Shown: positions 35,025 to 44,407 of the stretch, one piece after another
Layout of the letters: the number at the start of each line of letters is the position of its first letter
How positions within the stretch are numbered: the first letter of the stretch is position 1
Assembly (NCBI RefSeq): GCF_010119225.1
Contig: NZ_WNKF01000018.1
Span: forward strand, 1 to 64,000
Length of the DNA: 64,000 nt
Reading direction: 5' to 3'
From: Cyclobacterium roseum
GTDB taxonomy: Bacteria; Bacteroidota; Bacteroidia; Cytophagales; Cyclobacteriaceae
Position numbers and translations under genes: made by a program
The notes under the pieces: generated by a model
Told to the model about the DNA's origin: nothing
The model's input: only the letters and a program-made list of their open reading frames with translations
Databases searched by the model: none

Positions 35025-36245
35025 CTAATACCTCGCTGCCAATAACAATTGAAGCTCTTTGTGGGCCATTTGAAACTTTCTCCCCAGATGGGCATTGGTG
35101 AGGCTACCCCGGTAGGTATAGACTCCTTTCATAAACCACTTGTAATTGAAAATCATTTCTTCAGCACCTCCAAGGTCTGCCATTTGAAGTAAAATCGGCG
35201 TGAAAATATTGCTTAGGGAATATGAAGCCGTTCTAGAAACCCTGGCGGCAATGTTCGGTACACAATAGTGGATGACCCCGTATTTCTCATATACCGGATC
35301 GCTATGGTTGGTCATTTCTGCGGTAGCAATACAGCCCCCCTGATCAATACTCACGTCTATAACAATGCTTCCATCCATCATTTGGGCAACCATTTCTTCT
35401 GAAACGACTACTTTTGGTCTACCTTTTTCCGCCCGAAGCGCACCGATCACCACGTCCGATTCCCTTAGGGCCTGCCCCAGCACAAAATTATCGATGGTGG
35501 ATGTAAAAACCTGTTGTCCCAAGACTTGTTTGATCCTGCGCAACTTATAAATGTGGTTATCAAAGATTTTGATATTGGCTCCCAGGCCCAAAGCGGCTCT
35601 TGCGGCATATTCAGCCACGGTACCCGCCCCGATGATCACCACCTGAGTAGGCGGCACACCGGTTATACCTCCCAATACCAGCCCTTTCCCTTCGCTTACA
35701 CTACTCAGGTACTCAGCAGCAATGAGCATCACCGTACTTCCCGCAATCTCACTCATGGCACGGACCACCGGCATTCCACCTACCTTATCTTCCAGATGCT
35801 CGAATGCCACAGCGGTAACCTTTTTTCGATTCAGTTCCTGAATAAATGCGGCCTTTTGCTTGCCCAATTGGAGCGCGGAAATCAGACAGGAGCCCTGACG
35901 CATGTACTCGATTTCTTCGAGCGTTGGCGGCTCTACTTTTAAAACCACGTCTGCATCAAATACCTCTTTAGGGGAATAAACCACCGAGGCACCTGCCTCG
36001 GAATAATCCCTATCCGAAAACTTCGCCAGTTTGCCGGCATTGGTTTCAACTTTTACCCGTTGCCCATTTTGAACCAGAAGGGAAACTGCTTCAGGAGTCA
36101 GTACCACCCTTTTTTCCTGATCGGCTACCTCTCTGGGGATTCCTATTAAAACCTGCGAACCCTTCTTCTTTACCCTGGCCACCGATTCCTGGGTAAACAC
36201 TCCCGTTTCCTTAGCTATTTCAGAAAATCCTGATCCCGTTATCAT
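35025..36245 (-). CDS. Alanine dehydrogenase/PNT-family NAD(P)-binding protein
   Basis: The 406-residue protein matches alanine dehydrogenase (L-alanine + NAD+ to pyruvate + ammonia). The N-terminal domain has GIPREVADQEKRVVLTPEAV; the Rossmann segment has VVIIGAGTVAEYAARAALGLGA; the substrate region has QGGCIATAEMTNHSDPVYEKYGVIHYCVPN. The N-terminus carries about 30 extra residues (MITGSGFSEIAKETGV and on) compared with typical enzymes, as seen in the Bacteroidota version. It shares an ATGA overlap with tsaE and is the third gene of the porX-tsaE-ald group. Confidence 0.88.
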   Translation of the reverse strand: MITGSGFSEIAKETGVFTQESVARVKKKGSQVLIGIPREVADQEKRVVLTPEAVSLLVQNGQRVKVETNAGKLAKFSDRDYSEAGASVVYSPKEVFDADVVLKVEPPTLEEIEYMRQGSCLISALQLGKQKAAFIQELNRKKVTAVAFEHLEDKVGGMPVVRAMSEIAGSTVMLIAAEYLSSVSEGKGLVLGGITGVPPTQVVIIGAGTVAEYAARAALGLGANIKIFDNHIYKLRRIKQVLGQQVFTSTIDNFVLGQALRESDVVIGALRAEKGRPKVVVSEEMVAQMMDGSIVIDVSIDQGGCIATAEMTNHSDPVYEKYGVIHYCVPNIAARVSRTASYSLSNIFTPILLQMADLGGAEEMIFNYKWFMKGVYTYRGSLTNAHLGRKFQMAHKELQLLLAARY

Positions 36246-36670
36246 TGATGGCTGATTTTTACCCTTAGATGCCTAATTTCTTCCATTCCTTTTTCGATTT
36301 CTATCAATGCGAATGTATCGGGCAAAAAACCAGGAATTTTTTCTGCCCACTCTACAAAACAGTAATTACCACTATAGAAATACTCCTCCACACCTATTTC
36401 GACTGCCTCCATAGGGTCTTCTATTCTATAAAAGTCAAAATGATAGATGATTTCTCCATTTTTGGTTTCGTATTCATTCACCAGGGAAAAGGTAGGACTA
36501 CTTACCGGGTCTACTACCGCCAGCAAGTTGCAAATTTCCTTAATCAAGGTAGTTTTGCCGGCCCCCATCTCCCCCTTGAATACCCACACCGTGTAATCAC
36601 TGCATAAATCTAGGATTAATTCGGCGGAATTTGAAATTTCATCCAACTGTTTGCATTCCCAGGATTCCAA
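36242..36670 (-). CDS. tsaE: tRNA threonylcarbamoyladenosine biosynthesis ATPase TsaE
   Basis: The 142-residue P-loop ATPase works with TsaB and TsaD to add threonylcarbamoyl to A37 of ANN-decoding tRNAs. The Walker A is GEMGAGKTTLIKEI; the family signatures SSPTFSLVNEY, HFDFYRIEDP and FVEWAEKIP are all present. It lies between porX (7 bp upstream) and the alanine dehydrogenase gene (4-bp overlap). Confidence 0.95.
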   Translation of the reverse strand: MESWECKQLDEISNSAELILDLCSDYTVWVFKGEMGAGKTTLIKEICNLLAVVDPVSSPTFSLVNEYETKNGEIIYHFDFYRIEDPMEAVEIGVEEYFYSGNYCFVEWAEKIPGFLPDTFALIEIEKGMEEIRHLRVKISHQ

Positions 36671-36677
36671 ATGATCG

Positions 36678-38231
36678 CTATTTTGGCTGTAAATGAACGA
36701 TGGGAATAATCATCTCTTCAAGAGAGACCCCACCATGTTGAAACGTATCCTTATAAAAGTTTACGTAGTAGTTGTAATTATTCGGATAAGCAAAGAAGTA
36801 GTCCTCCACGGCAAACACATAGCTCGAGGAAATATTTAACTGAGGAAGTCGGGCTTCCTCTGGTTTTTTGATTTCAAATACCTTTCCGGATTCAAAATTA
36901 AGATTTTTTCCCTGTTTGTACCTCAAATTTGTGGTCACATTCCGATCGCCAACGATCTTGTAGGGCTTATTAACCCGCTTGGTGCCGTGGTCGGTAGTCA
37001 CAACCACATCCGCTCCCGCCTGGCTGATTTTTTTGAACAACTCAAACAGGGAGCTATGCTGAAACCAACTGGTGGTCAGCGAGCGGTAGGCTGACTCATC
37101 AGGTGCCAGTTCCCGGATCATTTTCATGTCGGTTCTCGCATGAGACATCATGTCCACAAAATTATAAACCAACACGTTCAGATCATTTTTAATTAAGTTC
37201 GGAAACTGATCGAGAACTGCTTTTCCTTGGTTGGTTTGCAGGATCTTGTGGTAGCTGGAGCGAATGGAAAGCCGGTTTTTCTTTAGGTTTACTTTCAAAA
37301 ATTCGGCTTCCTTGTTATTCTTACCTTCATCCGTATCCTCCCCCTCCCATAGGTCAGGATGAGATTTGGCCATATCCAATGGCATCATGCCACTAAAAAG
37401 TGCATTTCTTGAAAACGCCGTGGTGGTCGGTAGAATACTATAATAGGTTTCGTCTTCCTTTACTGTAAAGTAATCCCGTAATTGATTTTCAATCATTTCC
37501 CATTGGTCAAGTCGCAAGTTATCGATGACAATGAAAAACAAAGGCTTCCCTTCCGACAATTTAGGAAACACGTGCTGTTTCATCACCTGATGAGACAATA
37601 CGGGTTTGCTTATATTGGGTACATTCAACCAATCCAGATAATTTTCTTTGATAAACCGGGCAAAATTGACGTTGGCTTCCACTTTTTGAGATTCCAACAC
37701 CTCTTGCATGCTTTTATTTTCCGTCTCATCAATTTCCAATTCCCAATAGGTCAGCTTCTTAAATATGTCGGCCCATTCTTCATGATCAATGGCATCGTTA
37801 TAGGCCATGCTGATATTCCGAAAGTCTTGCTGGTAAGAAAGGTTGGTCTTTTCACTAATCAACTGTTTGTTTTGGAGGATTTTTTTTGCCGACAACAAAA
37901 TCTGGTTAGGGTTAATGGGTTTGATGAGGTAATCAGCTATTTTTCCGCCGATCGCATCATCCATTATATGCTCCTCCTCACTCTTGGTGATCATTACTAC
38001 CGGAATTTGGGGCTTCAAACTCTTGATCTGCTGCAAGGCCTCCAAACCTGTCATCCCAGGCATCATCTCATCAAGAAAAATAAGATCGTAGTTTTCCTCC
38101 TCTACTTTTTCCACTGCGTCCAATCCGCTGTTAACGGTGACGATGTCATAGCCCTTTTGTTGTAAAAATAAAATATGGGGCTTCAGGAGATCAATCTCAT
38201 CATCGGCCCATAAAATTTTGAAGTTTTGCAT
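36678..38231 (-). CDS. porX: PorX-type response regulator with PglZ domain
   Basis: The 517-residue protein joins an N-terminal receiver domain (acidic pair in WADDEID, phosphoacceptor Asp in LIFLDEMMPGMTG, K in IKPINPNQI) to a helical linker and a C-terminal alkaline-phosphatase-like PglZ domain (FFIVIDNLRLDQW, TTTAFSRNALFSGMMP, VVTTDHGTKR). PorX, with the kinase PorY, regulates the type IX secretion system in Bacteroidota and has been shown to hydrolyse oligonucleotide substrates. No porY is next to it. It is the first gene of porX-tsaE-ald and is divergent from the HD phosphohydrolase gene. Confidence 0.93.
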   Translation of the reverse strand: MQNFKILWADDEIDLLKPHILFLQQKGYDIVTVNSGLDAVEKVEEENYDLIFLDEMMPGMTGLEALQQIKSLKPQIPVVMITKSEEEHIMDDAIGGKIADYLIKPINPNQILLSAKKILQNKQLISEKTNLSYQQDFRNISMAYNDAIDHEEWADIFKKLTYWELEIDETENKSMQEVLESQKVEANVNFARFIKENYLDWLNVPNISKPVLSHQVMKQHVFPKLSEGKPLFFIVIDNLRLDQWEMIENQLRDYFTVKEDETYYSILPTTTAFSRNALFSGMMPLDMAKSHPDLWEGEDTDEGKNNKEAEFLKVNLKKNRLSIRSSYHKILQTNQGKAVLDQFPNLIKNDLNVLVYNFVDMMSHARTDMKMIRELAPDESAYRSLTTSWFQHSSLFELFKKISQAGADVVVTTDHGTKRVNKPYKIVGDRNVTTNLRYKQGKNLNFESGKVFEIKKPEEARLPQLNISSSYVFAVEDYFFAYPNNYNYYVNFYKDTFQHGGVSLEEMIIPIVHLQPK

Positions 38232-38284
38232 ATCAATTGGTTTAATTCTTTTTAAGTTTACTTAACTTTTAGCACGTTGTCTTA

Positions 38285-39526
38285 ATGAACAGGACATTGA
38301 AAAGCCATAAAATAATCAACGACCCGGTTTATGGGTTTATCAACATCCACAGTGAACTGATCTTTGCCGTTATTGATCATCCCTATTTCCAAAGGTTACG
38401 CAGAATCAAACAGCTAGGTTTGACAGATATGGTATACCCGGGAGCCCTACATACCCGATTTCACCATGCCATAGGTGCCATGCATCTGATGAGCATTACA
38501 CTGGACCAATTACGTAACAAAGGGATTGAAATCAGCGAGCAGGAGTATGAAGCCTCCCAAATTGCCATACTGCTTCATGACATTGGACACGGGCCATTTT
38601 CCCATGCGCTGGAATCCATCCTTTTGAAAGGATTTCACCATGAATCCTTATCGCTCTTGTTTTTTGATGAGCTAAACAAGCAATTTCACGGCCAGCTTTC
38701 ATTGGCTAAAGCGATTTTTTTGGGAAGTTACGAAAGAAAATTCTTTCACCAATTAGTTTCCAGCCAGTTAGATATTGACCGCCTGGACTATCTCCAAAGA
38801 GACTGTTTTTTTACAGGTGTTTCGGAAGGTACCATCGGTGCTGATCGCATCATAAAAATGATGACCATAGTGGATGATCGCTTGGTAATAGAAGAAAAGG
38901 GAATTTACAGCATCGAGAATTTTCTAAATGCCCGCAGGCTGATGTACTGGCAGGTTTATTTACACAAAACCACTGTCTGTGCAGAAAAAATGCTCATTAA
39001 CCTTATTCTTAGGGCAAAAGAACTTGTGTACTCGGGTGAACGGCTGGCAGGTTCGGTCGAATTGTTGGAATTTCTTCAACGTGACCTTTCGGTTGGACCA
39101 GCCGCAGAAATTCCCGATTGGCTGGAAGATTTTTCCCAATTAGATGACTATGATGTGTGGGGGGCTATCAAATTGTGGAAAAACAGTAGCGATCTGGTCC
39201 TTCGGGAGATTTCCCACATGTTTTTGACCCGAAAATTATTCAAAATCCAGCTCGTAAACCGGGCATTCACGGAGGATGAGATCAACCGAATGAAGTCCGG
39301 GCTGCAATCCAAACTGGGCCTATCTGATCGCGACATGCCGTATTTTTTTTCGTCAGGAGTAATCAGTAACTATGGATACCTGGCAGAAGACAAGATCTAT
39401 ATTTTGACCAAAAAGGGTGAGGTAATGGATGTGGCACAGGCTGCGGATCTGCCAAACATAAAGGCTATGAGTAAAATTGTTAAAAAATATTATGCTTGTC
39501 ATGCTAAAAATTTAACTTTACGGTAA
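38285..39526 (+). CDS. HD-domain phosphohydrolase, dGTPase-like
   Basis: The 413-residue protein carries an N-terminal HD metal-dependent phosphohydrolase domain with the ligands in HTRFHHAIGAMH and LLHDIGHGPFSHALE. The following helical region contains SQLDIDRLDYLQRD, usual in the dGTP triphosphohydrolase-like branch (COG1078). Relatives hydrolyse dNTPs or other nucleotides; the exact substrate is not decidable here. Only 16 bp separate it from lpxD, so it probably heads the lipid A operon transcript, as it often does in Bacteroidota. Confidence 0.87.
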   Translation: MNRTLKSHKIINDPVYGFINIHSELIFAVIDHPYFQRLRRIKQLGLTDMVYPGALHTRFHHAIGAMHLMSITLDQLRNKGIEISEQEYEASQIAILLHDIGHGPFSHALESILLKGFHHESLSLLFFDELNKQFHGQLSLAKAIFLGSYERKFFHQLVSSQLDIDRLDYLQRDCFFTGVSEGTIGADRIIKMMTIVDDRLVIEEKGIYSIENFLNARRLMYWQVYLHKTTVCAEKMLINLILRAKELVYSGERLAGSVELLEFLQRDLSVGPAAEIPDWLEDFSQLDDYDVWGAIKLWKNSSDLVLREISHMFLTRKLFKIQLVNRAFTEDEINRMKSGLQSKLGLSDRDMPYFFSSGVISNYGYLAEDKIYILTKKGEVMDVAQAADLPNIKAMSKIVKKYYACHAKNLTLR

Positions 39527-39541
39527 AACAAACTAAACCTC

Positions 39542-40564
39542 ATGGAATTTACCATCGATCAAATTGCGCAACTTTTAGATGGAAATGTGGAAGGGGATGG
39601 TTCGATAAAAATCAACCGCCTTGAAAAAATACAAGAAGGGACAGTTGGAAGCATCGGGTTTTTGTCCAACCTGAAGTACGAGCAATATCTCTATACTACC
39701 CAATGCTCCGCAATCATTGTTTCGAATGATTTTACCCCTCAAAAAGAAATACAAACGACCCTCATACGGGTAAAAGATCCTTACACGGGTTTTACGAAAC
39801 TGTTAGAAGCTTACAAAGAAATAACAACATCAGAACTGATAGGGACGGAAACGCCCAGCCATATGCACGAAAGCAGCACTATTGGCAAAAACTTTTTCCG
39901 GGGGGCTTTCTCCTATATAGGTAAAGGCTGTTCCATCGGCACTAATGTCAAAATTCATCCTCAAGTATACATAGGAGACCAGGTGACGATTGGAGATAAT
40001 TGTGTTTTGTATCCCGGAGTAAAATTATATCCCGGGACAATCATCGGCAACCATTGCGAAATTCACGCCGGCAGCGTCATTGGTTCGGATGGCTTTGGTT
40101 TTGCCCCGCAGGAAGACGGGACTTATAAAAACATACCACAGTTAGGAAATGTAATCCTGGAAGACCATGTGAGCATTGGTGCCAATACGACCATTGATTG
40201 TGCAACAATGGGATCAACCCGAATTGGTAAAGGGGTGAAAATAGACAACCAGGTTCAAATTGCCCATAACGTCATTCTGGGTGAAAATACGGTAATCGCT
40301 TCTCAGGCTGGGGTAGCCGGATCTACTACCTTGGGGAAAAATTGCATTCTGGCTGGGAAAAGTGCTGTTGTGGGCCACATACAGCTTGCAGACCGAACAA
40401 CCGTCGGAGGCAACACCGGAGTTATGAAGTCAATTACAGAACCGGGACAAACTATTTTTGGTTATATAGGCTTTGATATTAAAGCATTCTTAAAATCATA
40501 CACTATATTCAAAAAATTACCCATACTTCAGGACAAATTAAGAGAGCTGGAAAAAAAACTATAA
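39542..40564 (+). CDS. lpxD: UDP-3-O-acylglucosamine N-acyltransferase
   Basis: The 340-residue enzyme adds the N-linked hydroxyacyl chain in the third step of lipid A synthesis. An N-terminal uridine-binding domain (FTIDQIAQLLDGNVEGDG) is followed by a left-handed beta helix of hexapeptide repeats (IGDQVTIGDNCVLYPGV and so on) and a C-terminal helix. The catalytic His is in QVQIAHNVILG near residue 240. It precedes lpxC/fabZ and lpxA in the same direction. Confidence 0.95.
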   Translation: MEFTIDQIAQLLDGNVEGDGSIKINRLEKIQEGTVGSIGFLSNLKYEQYLYTTQCSAIIVSNDFTPQKEIQTTLIRVKDPYTGFTKLLEAYKEITTSELIGTETPSHMHESSTIGKNFFRGAFSYIGKGCSIGTNVKIHPQVYIGDQVTIGDNCVLYPGVKLYPGTIIGNHCEIHAGSVIGSDGFGFAPQEDGTYKNIPQLGNVILEDHVSIGANTTIDCATMGSTRIGKGVKIDNQVQIAHNVILGENTVIASQAGVAGSTTLGKNCILAGKSAVVGHIQLADRTTVGGNTGVMKSITEPGQTIFGYIGFDIKAFLKSYTIFKKLPILQDKLRELEKKL

Positions 40565-40610
40565 ATTTGTCAGTCATTCGGCAGATCTCAGTTATTAGTT
40601 AGTTATTTTA

Positions 40611-42005
40611 ATGAAAGTAAAACAACATACCATAAAAAAGCAGGTGACCATATCCGGGGTAGGCTTACATACCGGGATAGAAGCGAACATGACTTTTTTG
40701 CCCGCAAATCCGAATCACGGATACAAATTTCAGCGAATGGACCTGGAGGGACAGCCGATCATAGACGCAGATGTAGACAACGTGGTGGATGTATCGCGAG
40801 GTACCACCCTGGAGCAAAGCGGCGCGAGGGTTTTTACAGTAGAACATGTATTGGCAGCACTGGTTGGTATGGAAATAGACAATGTGTTGATCCAACTGAG
40901 CGGACCGGAACCTCCCATATTAGACGGCAGCAGCATACAGTTTATTGACATCTTGGAAGATGCAGGCCTGGAAGAGCAAAATGCGCTTCGCCGGTTTTTT
41001 GAGGTACCGGAGAGCATTCATTATAAGGATAGTGCCAGAGAAGTGGAGATGGCAGCGCTTCCCCTGGATGATTTCCGGGTAACGGTCATGGTGGACTACA
41101 ATTCCCCTGTCCTGGGAAGTCAGCACGCTTCCATCACAGACATTAGCCAGTTTCGGCAGGAAATCGCTTCCTGCAGGACCTTTTGTTTCCTCCACGAACT
41201 GGAGATGCTTTACAACAACAATTTAATTAAAGGGGGAGACCTGAACAATGCCATTGTGGTAGTGGACCGGGTGGTAGAGGAGGCGGAATTATCCAATCTT
41301 GCCAAAATGTTCAACAAGCAAAAAGTGGAAGTAAAGAAGGAGGGAATCCTTAATAATGTGGAACTTCGTTATAAAAACGAACCCGCCCGCCACAAACTGC
41401 TGGACGTTATCGGTGACCTGGCCCTGGTAGGCAGGCCGCTAAAAGCTCAAATTCTTGCCGCAAGGCCCGGGCATGCAGCCAATGTCGCTTTTGCCAAGAA
41501 AATTAAGCGAGCCATGGAGAAAGCCGGGCCGATGAACATTCCCTATTACGACCCGAAATCTCCTCCCGTTCTGGATATCAACCAAATTAGCAATATTTTA
41601 CCGCACAGGTATCCCTTTCAGTTAGTGGATAAAATCATCTATCTGGACAACAAGGTGGTAGCGGGAGTGAAAAACGTGACCATCAACGAACCGTTCTTTA
41701 TGGGCCATTTTCCAAATAATCCGGTCATGCCAGGCGTACTTCAAGTGGAAGCCATGGCACAAACTGGTGGAATTTTGGTTTTGAGTACCGTAGAAGACCC
41801 TGAAAATTATTGGACCTATTTCCTTAGCATCGAAAATTGCAAATTCAGAAAAATGGTACTGCCTGGTGATACCTTAATTTTCAAATGCGAATTGCTCAAT
41901 CCCATTCGCAGAGGAATCGCAAAAATGAAAGGCGAAGCGTTTGTTGGAAACGCCCTGGTTTGTGAAGCCGTAATGACCGCCAGTATCGTAAGAAAAGACG
42001 CATGA
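40611..42005 (+). CDS. lpxC/fabZ: Fused UDP-3-O-acyl-GlcNAc deacetylase / 3-hydroxyacyl-ACP dehydratase
   Basis: The 464-residue bifunctional protein has LpxC at residues 1 to about 305 and FabZ at about 320-464. The LpxC zinc site includes the His of FTVEHVLAAL and the HKLLDVIGDLAL motif. The FabZ part has LPHRYPFQLVDKI and the catalytic GHFPNNPVMPGV with the Glu of QVEAMAQ. The fusion is characteristic of Bacteroidota and joins the committed step of lipid A synthesis with the dehydratase competing for the same hydroxyacyl-ACP pool. Its stop overlaps the lpxA start by 4 bp. Confidence 0.97.
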   Translation: MKVKQHTIKKQVTISGVGLHTGIEANMTFLPANPNHGYKFQRMDLEGQPIIDADVDNVVDVSRGTTLEQSGARVFTVEHVLAALVGMEIDNVLIQLSGPEPPILDGSSIQFIDILEDAGLEEQNALRRFFEVPESIHYKDSAREVEMAALPLDDFRVTVMVDYNSPVLGSQHASITDISQFRQEIASCRTFCFLHELEMLYNNNLIKGGDLNNAIVVVDRVVEEAELSNLAKMFNKQKVEVKKEGILNNVELRYKNEPARHKLLDVIGDLALVGRPLKAQILAARPGHAANVAFAKKIKRAMEKAGPMNIPYYDPKSPPVLDINQISNILPHRYPFQLVDKIIYLDNKVVAGVKNVTINEPFFMGHFPNNPVMPGVLQVEAMAQTGGILVLSTVEDPENYWTYFLSIENCKFRKMVLPGDTLIFKCELLNPIRRGIAKMKGEAFVGNALVCEAVMTASIVRKDA

Positions 42006-42781
42006 TCAATAAATTATCCGAAATAAGTGAAAAGGCCCAACTAGGGGAGAACGTTTCTGTCGAAGCGTTCTCCTCCATCCATGCCAATGTAGAAATCGGG
42101 GATGGTACTTGGATTGGTTCCAATGTGACCATTTATCCCGGGGCCCGAATTGGAAAAAATTGCCGGATTTTCCCTGGTGCCGTCATCGCGGCCATTCCGC
42201 AAGACCTTAAATTCAAGGGGGAAGATTCACTGGTTGAAATCGGAGACGAGACGACTATCAGGGAATTTGTAACCATAAATCGGGGCACTGCTGATAAGCA
42301 AACCACCAAGATCGGAAAACAATGTCTTTTGATGGCCTATGTTCACATAGCCCATGACTGCCTGATCCATGACCGGGTGATCATTGCCAATTCGGTACAG
42401 GTTGCCGGTCATGTGACCATTGATGACTGGGCCTTTATCGGTGGAAGCAGTGCCATCCATCAATTTGTGAAAATCGGCATGCACAGCATGGTATCCGGTG
42501 GTTCGCTGGTCCGAAAAGACGTCCCCCCCTTTACCAAGGCAGCACGAGAACCGCTGAGTTATGCAGGTGTAAACTCCCTGGGGCTTCGAAGGAGGGGATT
42601 TGAAGGAAAAACGATTAGTGAAATTCAGGAAGTGTACCGATACCTTTTCTTAAATAGCTGGAACAACAGCCGGGCACTGGAAGAGATCGAAATCAATCTC
42701 CCCGCAACCAAGGAACGGGATGAAATAGTGAATTTTATCCGATCCTCCGAAAGGGGTGTCATGAAAGGGTATATTCAATAA
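42002..42781 (+). CDS. lpxA: UDP-N-acetylglucosamine acyltransferase
   Basis: The 259-residue enzyme performs the first step of lipid A synthesis, transferring a hydroxyacyl chain from ACP to the 3-OH of UDP-GlcNAc. The N-terminal two thirds are hexapeptide repeats (IGDGTWIGSNVTIYPGARIG). The catalytic His is in MAYVHIAHDCLI, and AREPLSYAGVNSLGLRRRGF is the conserved C-terminal region. The ATGA overlap with lpxC/fabZ shows translational coupling. It is followed one base later by an ABC ATPase gene. Confidence 0.96.
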   Translation: MINKLSEISEKAQLGENVSVEAFSSIHANVEIGDGTWIGSNVTIYPGARIGKNCRIFPGAVIAAIPQDLKFKGEDSLVEIGDETTIREFVTINRGTADKQTTKIGKQCLLMAYVHIAHDCLIHDRVIIANSVQVAGHVTIDDWAFIGGSSAIHQFVKIGMHSMVSGGSLVRKDVPPFTKAAREPLSYAGVNSLGLRRRGFEGKTISEIQEVYRYLFLNSWNNSRALEEIEINLPATKERDEIVNFIRSSERGVMKGYIQ

Positions 42782-42782
42782 C

Positions 42783-43418
42783 ATGTTTTCGGTAGACCTT
42801 AGCCTGGGAGGGAAAAAATTTCAAAGAGAATGGATTTTTAAGGCCTTAAGCCTTCGGGTTTCCAGCGGAGAAAAATTGGCTATCACCGGTGCAAATGGCT
42901 CTGGTAAATCGACCTTGGTCAAATGCCTTTCCGGCCAAATGCCGCTGACAGAGGGGAAATTGACCTTCACTTCTGAGGAATCCAGTATAGCAACGGATGA
43001 TATTTACAAACATTTGGTGATCAGCGCTCCTTACCTGGAGCTGCCTGAAGAATTCACCCTTGAAGAATTTCTTCGCTTTCATTTTTCCTTTAAATCACTG
43101 GATGCCCCGGTTCGGATGGAAGATTTAGCAGCATTGCTCCATCTGAAAAAAGCCATCAACAAACCCATCTCCCTCTTTTCTTCCGGGATGAAACAACGAT
43201 TGAAGCTTGGAATATGCTTCTTTTCGCAAAGCCCGCTGGTGCTGCTGGATGAACCCACTTCCAATCTGGATGAAACAGGAATCCAATGGTATCGTAACCT
43301 GATAGCTGATTTCGGAAAATCAAAATGCCTGCTTATTGCATCCAATGACTCCAGAGAGTATGACTTTTGTGAACAAATCCTCTGTCTTGAAGATTATAAA
43401 AAGCAAAGATTACTTTGA
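42783..43418 (+). CDS. Solitary ABC transporter ATP-binding protein
   Basis: The 211-residue ATPase has Walker A (GANGSGKST), the signature loop (LFSSGMKQRLKLG) and Walker B with the catalytic Glu (LVLLDEPTSNLD). The switch His is replaced: the loop reads LIASNDSREYDFC. No permease gene is adjacent. It starts one base after the lpxA stop, so it is expressed with the lipid A genes. Its membrane partner, if any, is elsewhere. A role in lipid or cell-envelope export is plausible from context but not shown by the sequence. Confidence 0.85.
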   Translation: MFSVDLSLGGKKFQREWIFKALSLRVSSGEKLAITGANGSGKSTLVKCLSGQMPLTEGKLTFTSEESSIATDDIYKHLVISAPYLELPEEFTLEEFLRFHFSFKSLDAPVRMEDLAALLHLKKAINKPISLFSSGMKQRLKLGICFFSQSPLVLLDEPTSNLDETGIQWYRNLIADFGKSKCLLIASNDSREYDFCEQILCLEDYKKQRLL

Positions 43419-43461
43419 TTAATTTTGGAATTGATTAATTTTACTTCTTTAGGAATAGTCT

Positions 43462-43944
43462 ATGAAAATGGTAGTGAAATTTTACTGGACAGCACTGTTT
43501 TTAGTCGGGTTGGTAGCATGCAATGGTGGCGGTACCGATGAACCGGAAAAGACAGCCGAGCAGCTTGCCATCGAAGAACTAGCCGGAGCCTCCGGCAGCG
43601 AAACCTGGACCGTAAGAAATGGAGGCTCCGTCTCAAAAGATGGAACGCTGCAAAACGACACCTACACGGATTTCGAGATTCGATTTATCTCCAACAATAC
43701 CGGAAAAAACTACCTCACCGAAAACAGCAACCTGCTATTTGACAGCAATGGCAACTGGGCCTTCGAGGGTGAAAATTACGATAAAATCATCCTTTCCGGC
43801 ATCCAACCTGCCGCGAACAGGGAAATATCTTTTACCAGAACGCAAAACCGACTTCGGCTCGAATGGAATGTACCTGCCCCTCAAAATGCCCGGGTAAGTG
43901 CTTTAGCTGGCTTCTATGTGTTCGATCTGGTTTTAATGGAGTAA
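43462..43944 (+). CDS. Small lipoprotein of unknown function
   Basis: This 160-residue protein has a lipoprotein signal peptide ending in LVGLVAC, with the modified Cys followed by NGGGTDEP, an export-to-surface-like Asp/Glu-containing start. The mature part alternates short strands (WTVRNGGSVSKDGT, FEIRFISN, NWAFEGENYDKIILSG, FYVFDLVLME) and resembles a small lipocalin-like barrel, but I do not recognise a family. It lies 43 bp after the ABC ATPase gene and 24 bp before the NTF2-like gene, so the two small exported proteins may be co-transcribed. Confidence 0.75.
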   Translation: MKMVVKFYWTALFLVGLVACNGGGTDEPEKTAEQLAIEELAGASGSETWTVRNGGSVSKDGTLQNDTYTDFEIRFISNNTGKNYLTENSNLLFDSNGNWAFEGENYDKIILSGIQPAANREISFTRTQNRLRLEWNVPAPQNARVSALAGFYVFDLVLME

Positions 43945-43968
43945 CCCCTACCTTAAACTACTAAACCC

Positions 43969-44394
43969 ATGCACAAATACCTGCTTATTGTTTTTTTCTT
44001 TTCCCTTTCTGCATTATATGCCCAGAGTAAAGAGGTGGTAGCCGTAGAAAATGCGGTAGATGATCTGATGGAGGCCATGGTCAACGCTGACGAATCTCAG
44101 TTAAGAAAACTGACAGATCCCCAATTGACCTACGGGCACTCAAATGGTTTGATCGAAAACCAGTCCGAATACATCCTTGCATTGAGTTCCGGAGAATCGA
44201 ATTTTACGGAAATCAATATTGAAAACCAGACCGTCGACCTTAAGGGAAACATCGCATTGGTCAGGCATTTTCTCATCGGAAAAACCCACAACCGAAACAG
44301 CGACCCGGCTCCTGTAAACCTGGGGGTTTTGACCGTTTGGCACAAAAAAGGTAAAAACTGGACCTTATTGGCCCGCCAAGCCTACAAACGGTAA
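43969..44394 (+). CDS. Exported NTF2-like (DUF4440-type) protein
   Basis: The 141-residue product has a signal peptide (MHKYLLIVFFFSLSALYAQ) and a single NTF2/SnoaL-like domain: the first helix VAVENAVDDLMEAMVNAD, LTDPQLTYGHSNG, and final strands GVLTVWHKKGKNWTLLARQAYK. This is the usual DUF4440 pattern. Members are often of unknown function. It is the last plus-strand gene before the convergent mutS2. Confidence 0.82.
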   Translation: MHKYLLIVFFFSLSALYAQSKEVVAVENAVDDLMEAMVNADESQLRKLTDPQLTYGHSNGLIENQSEYILALSSGESNFTEINIENQTVDLKGNIALVRHFLIGKTHNRNSDPAPVNLGVLTVWHKKGKNWTLLARQAYKR

Positions 44395-44407
44395 AAAATA
44401 CCAACCA

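Noticed and set aside
37482-38165. 227-codon plus-strand frame over porX
   Set aside because: Antisense to a clearly recognised protein; its residues show no domain pattern.
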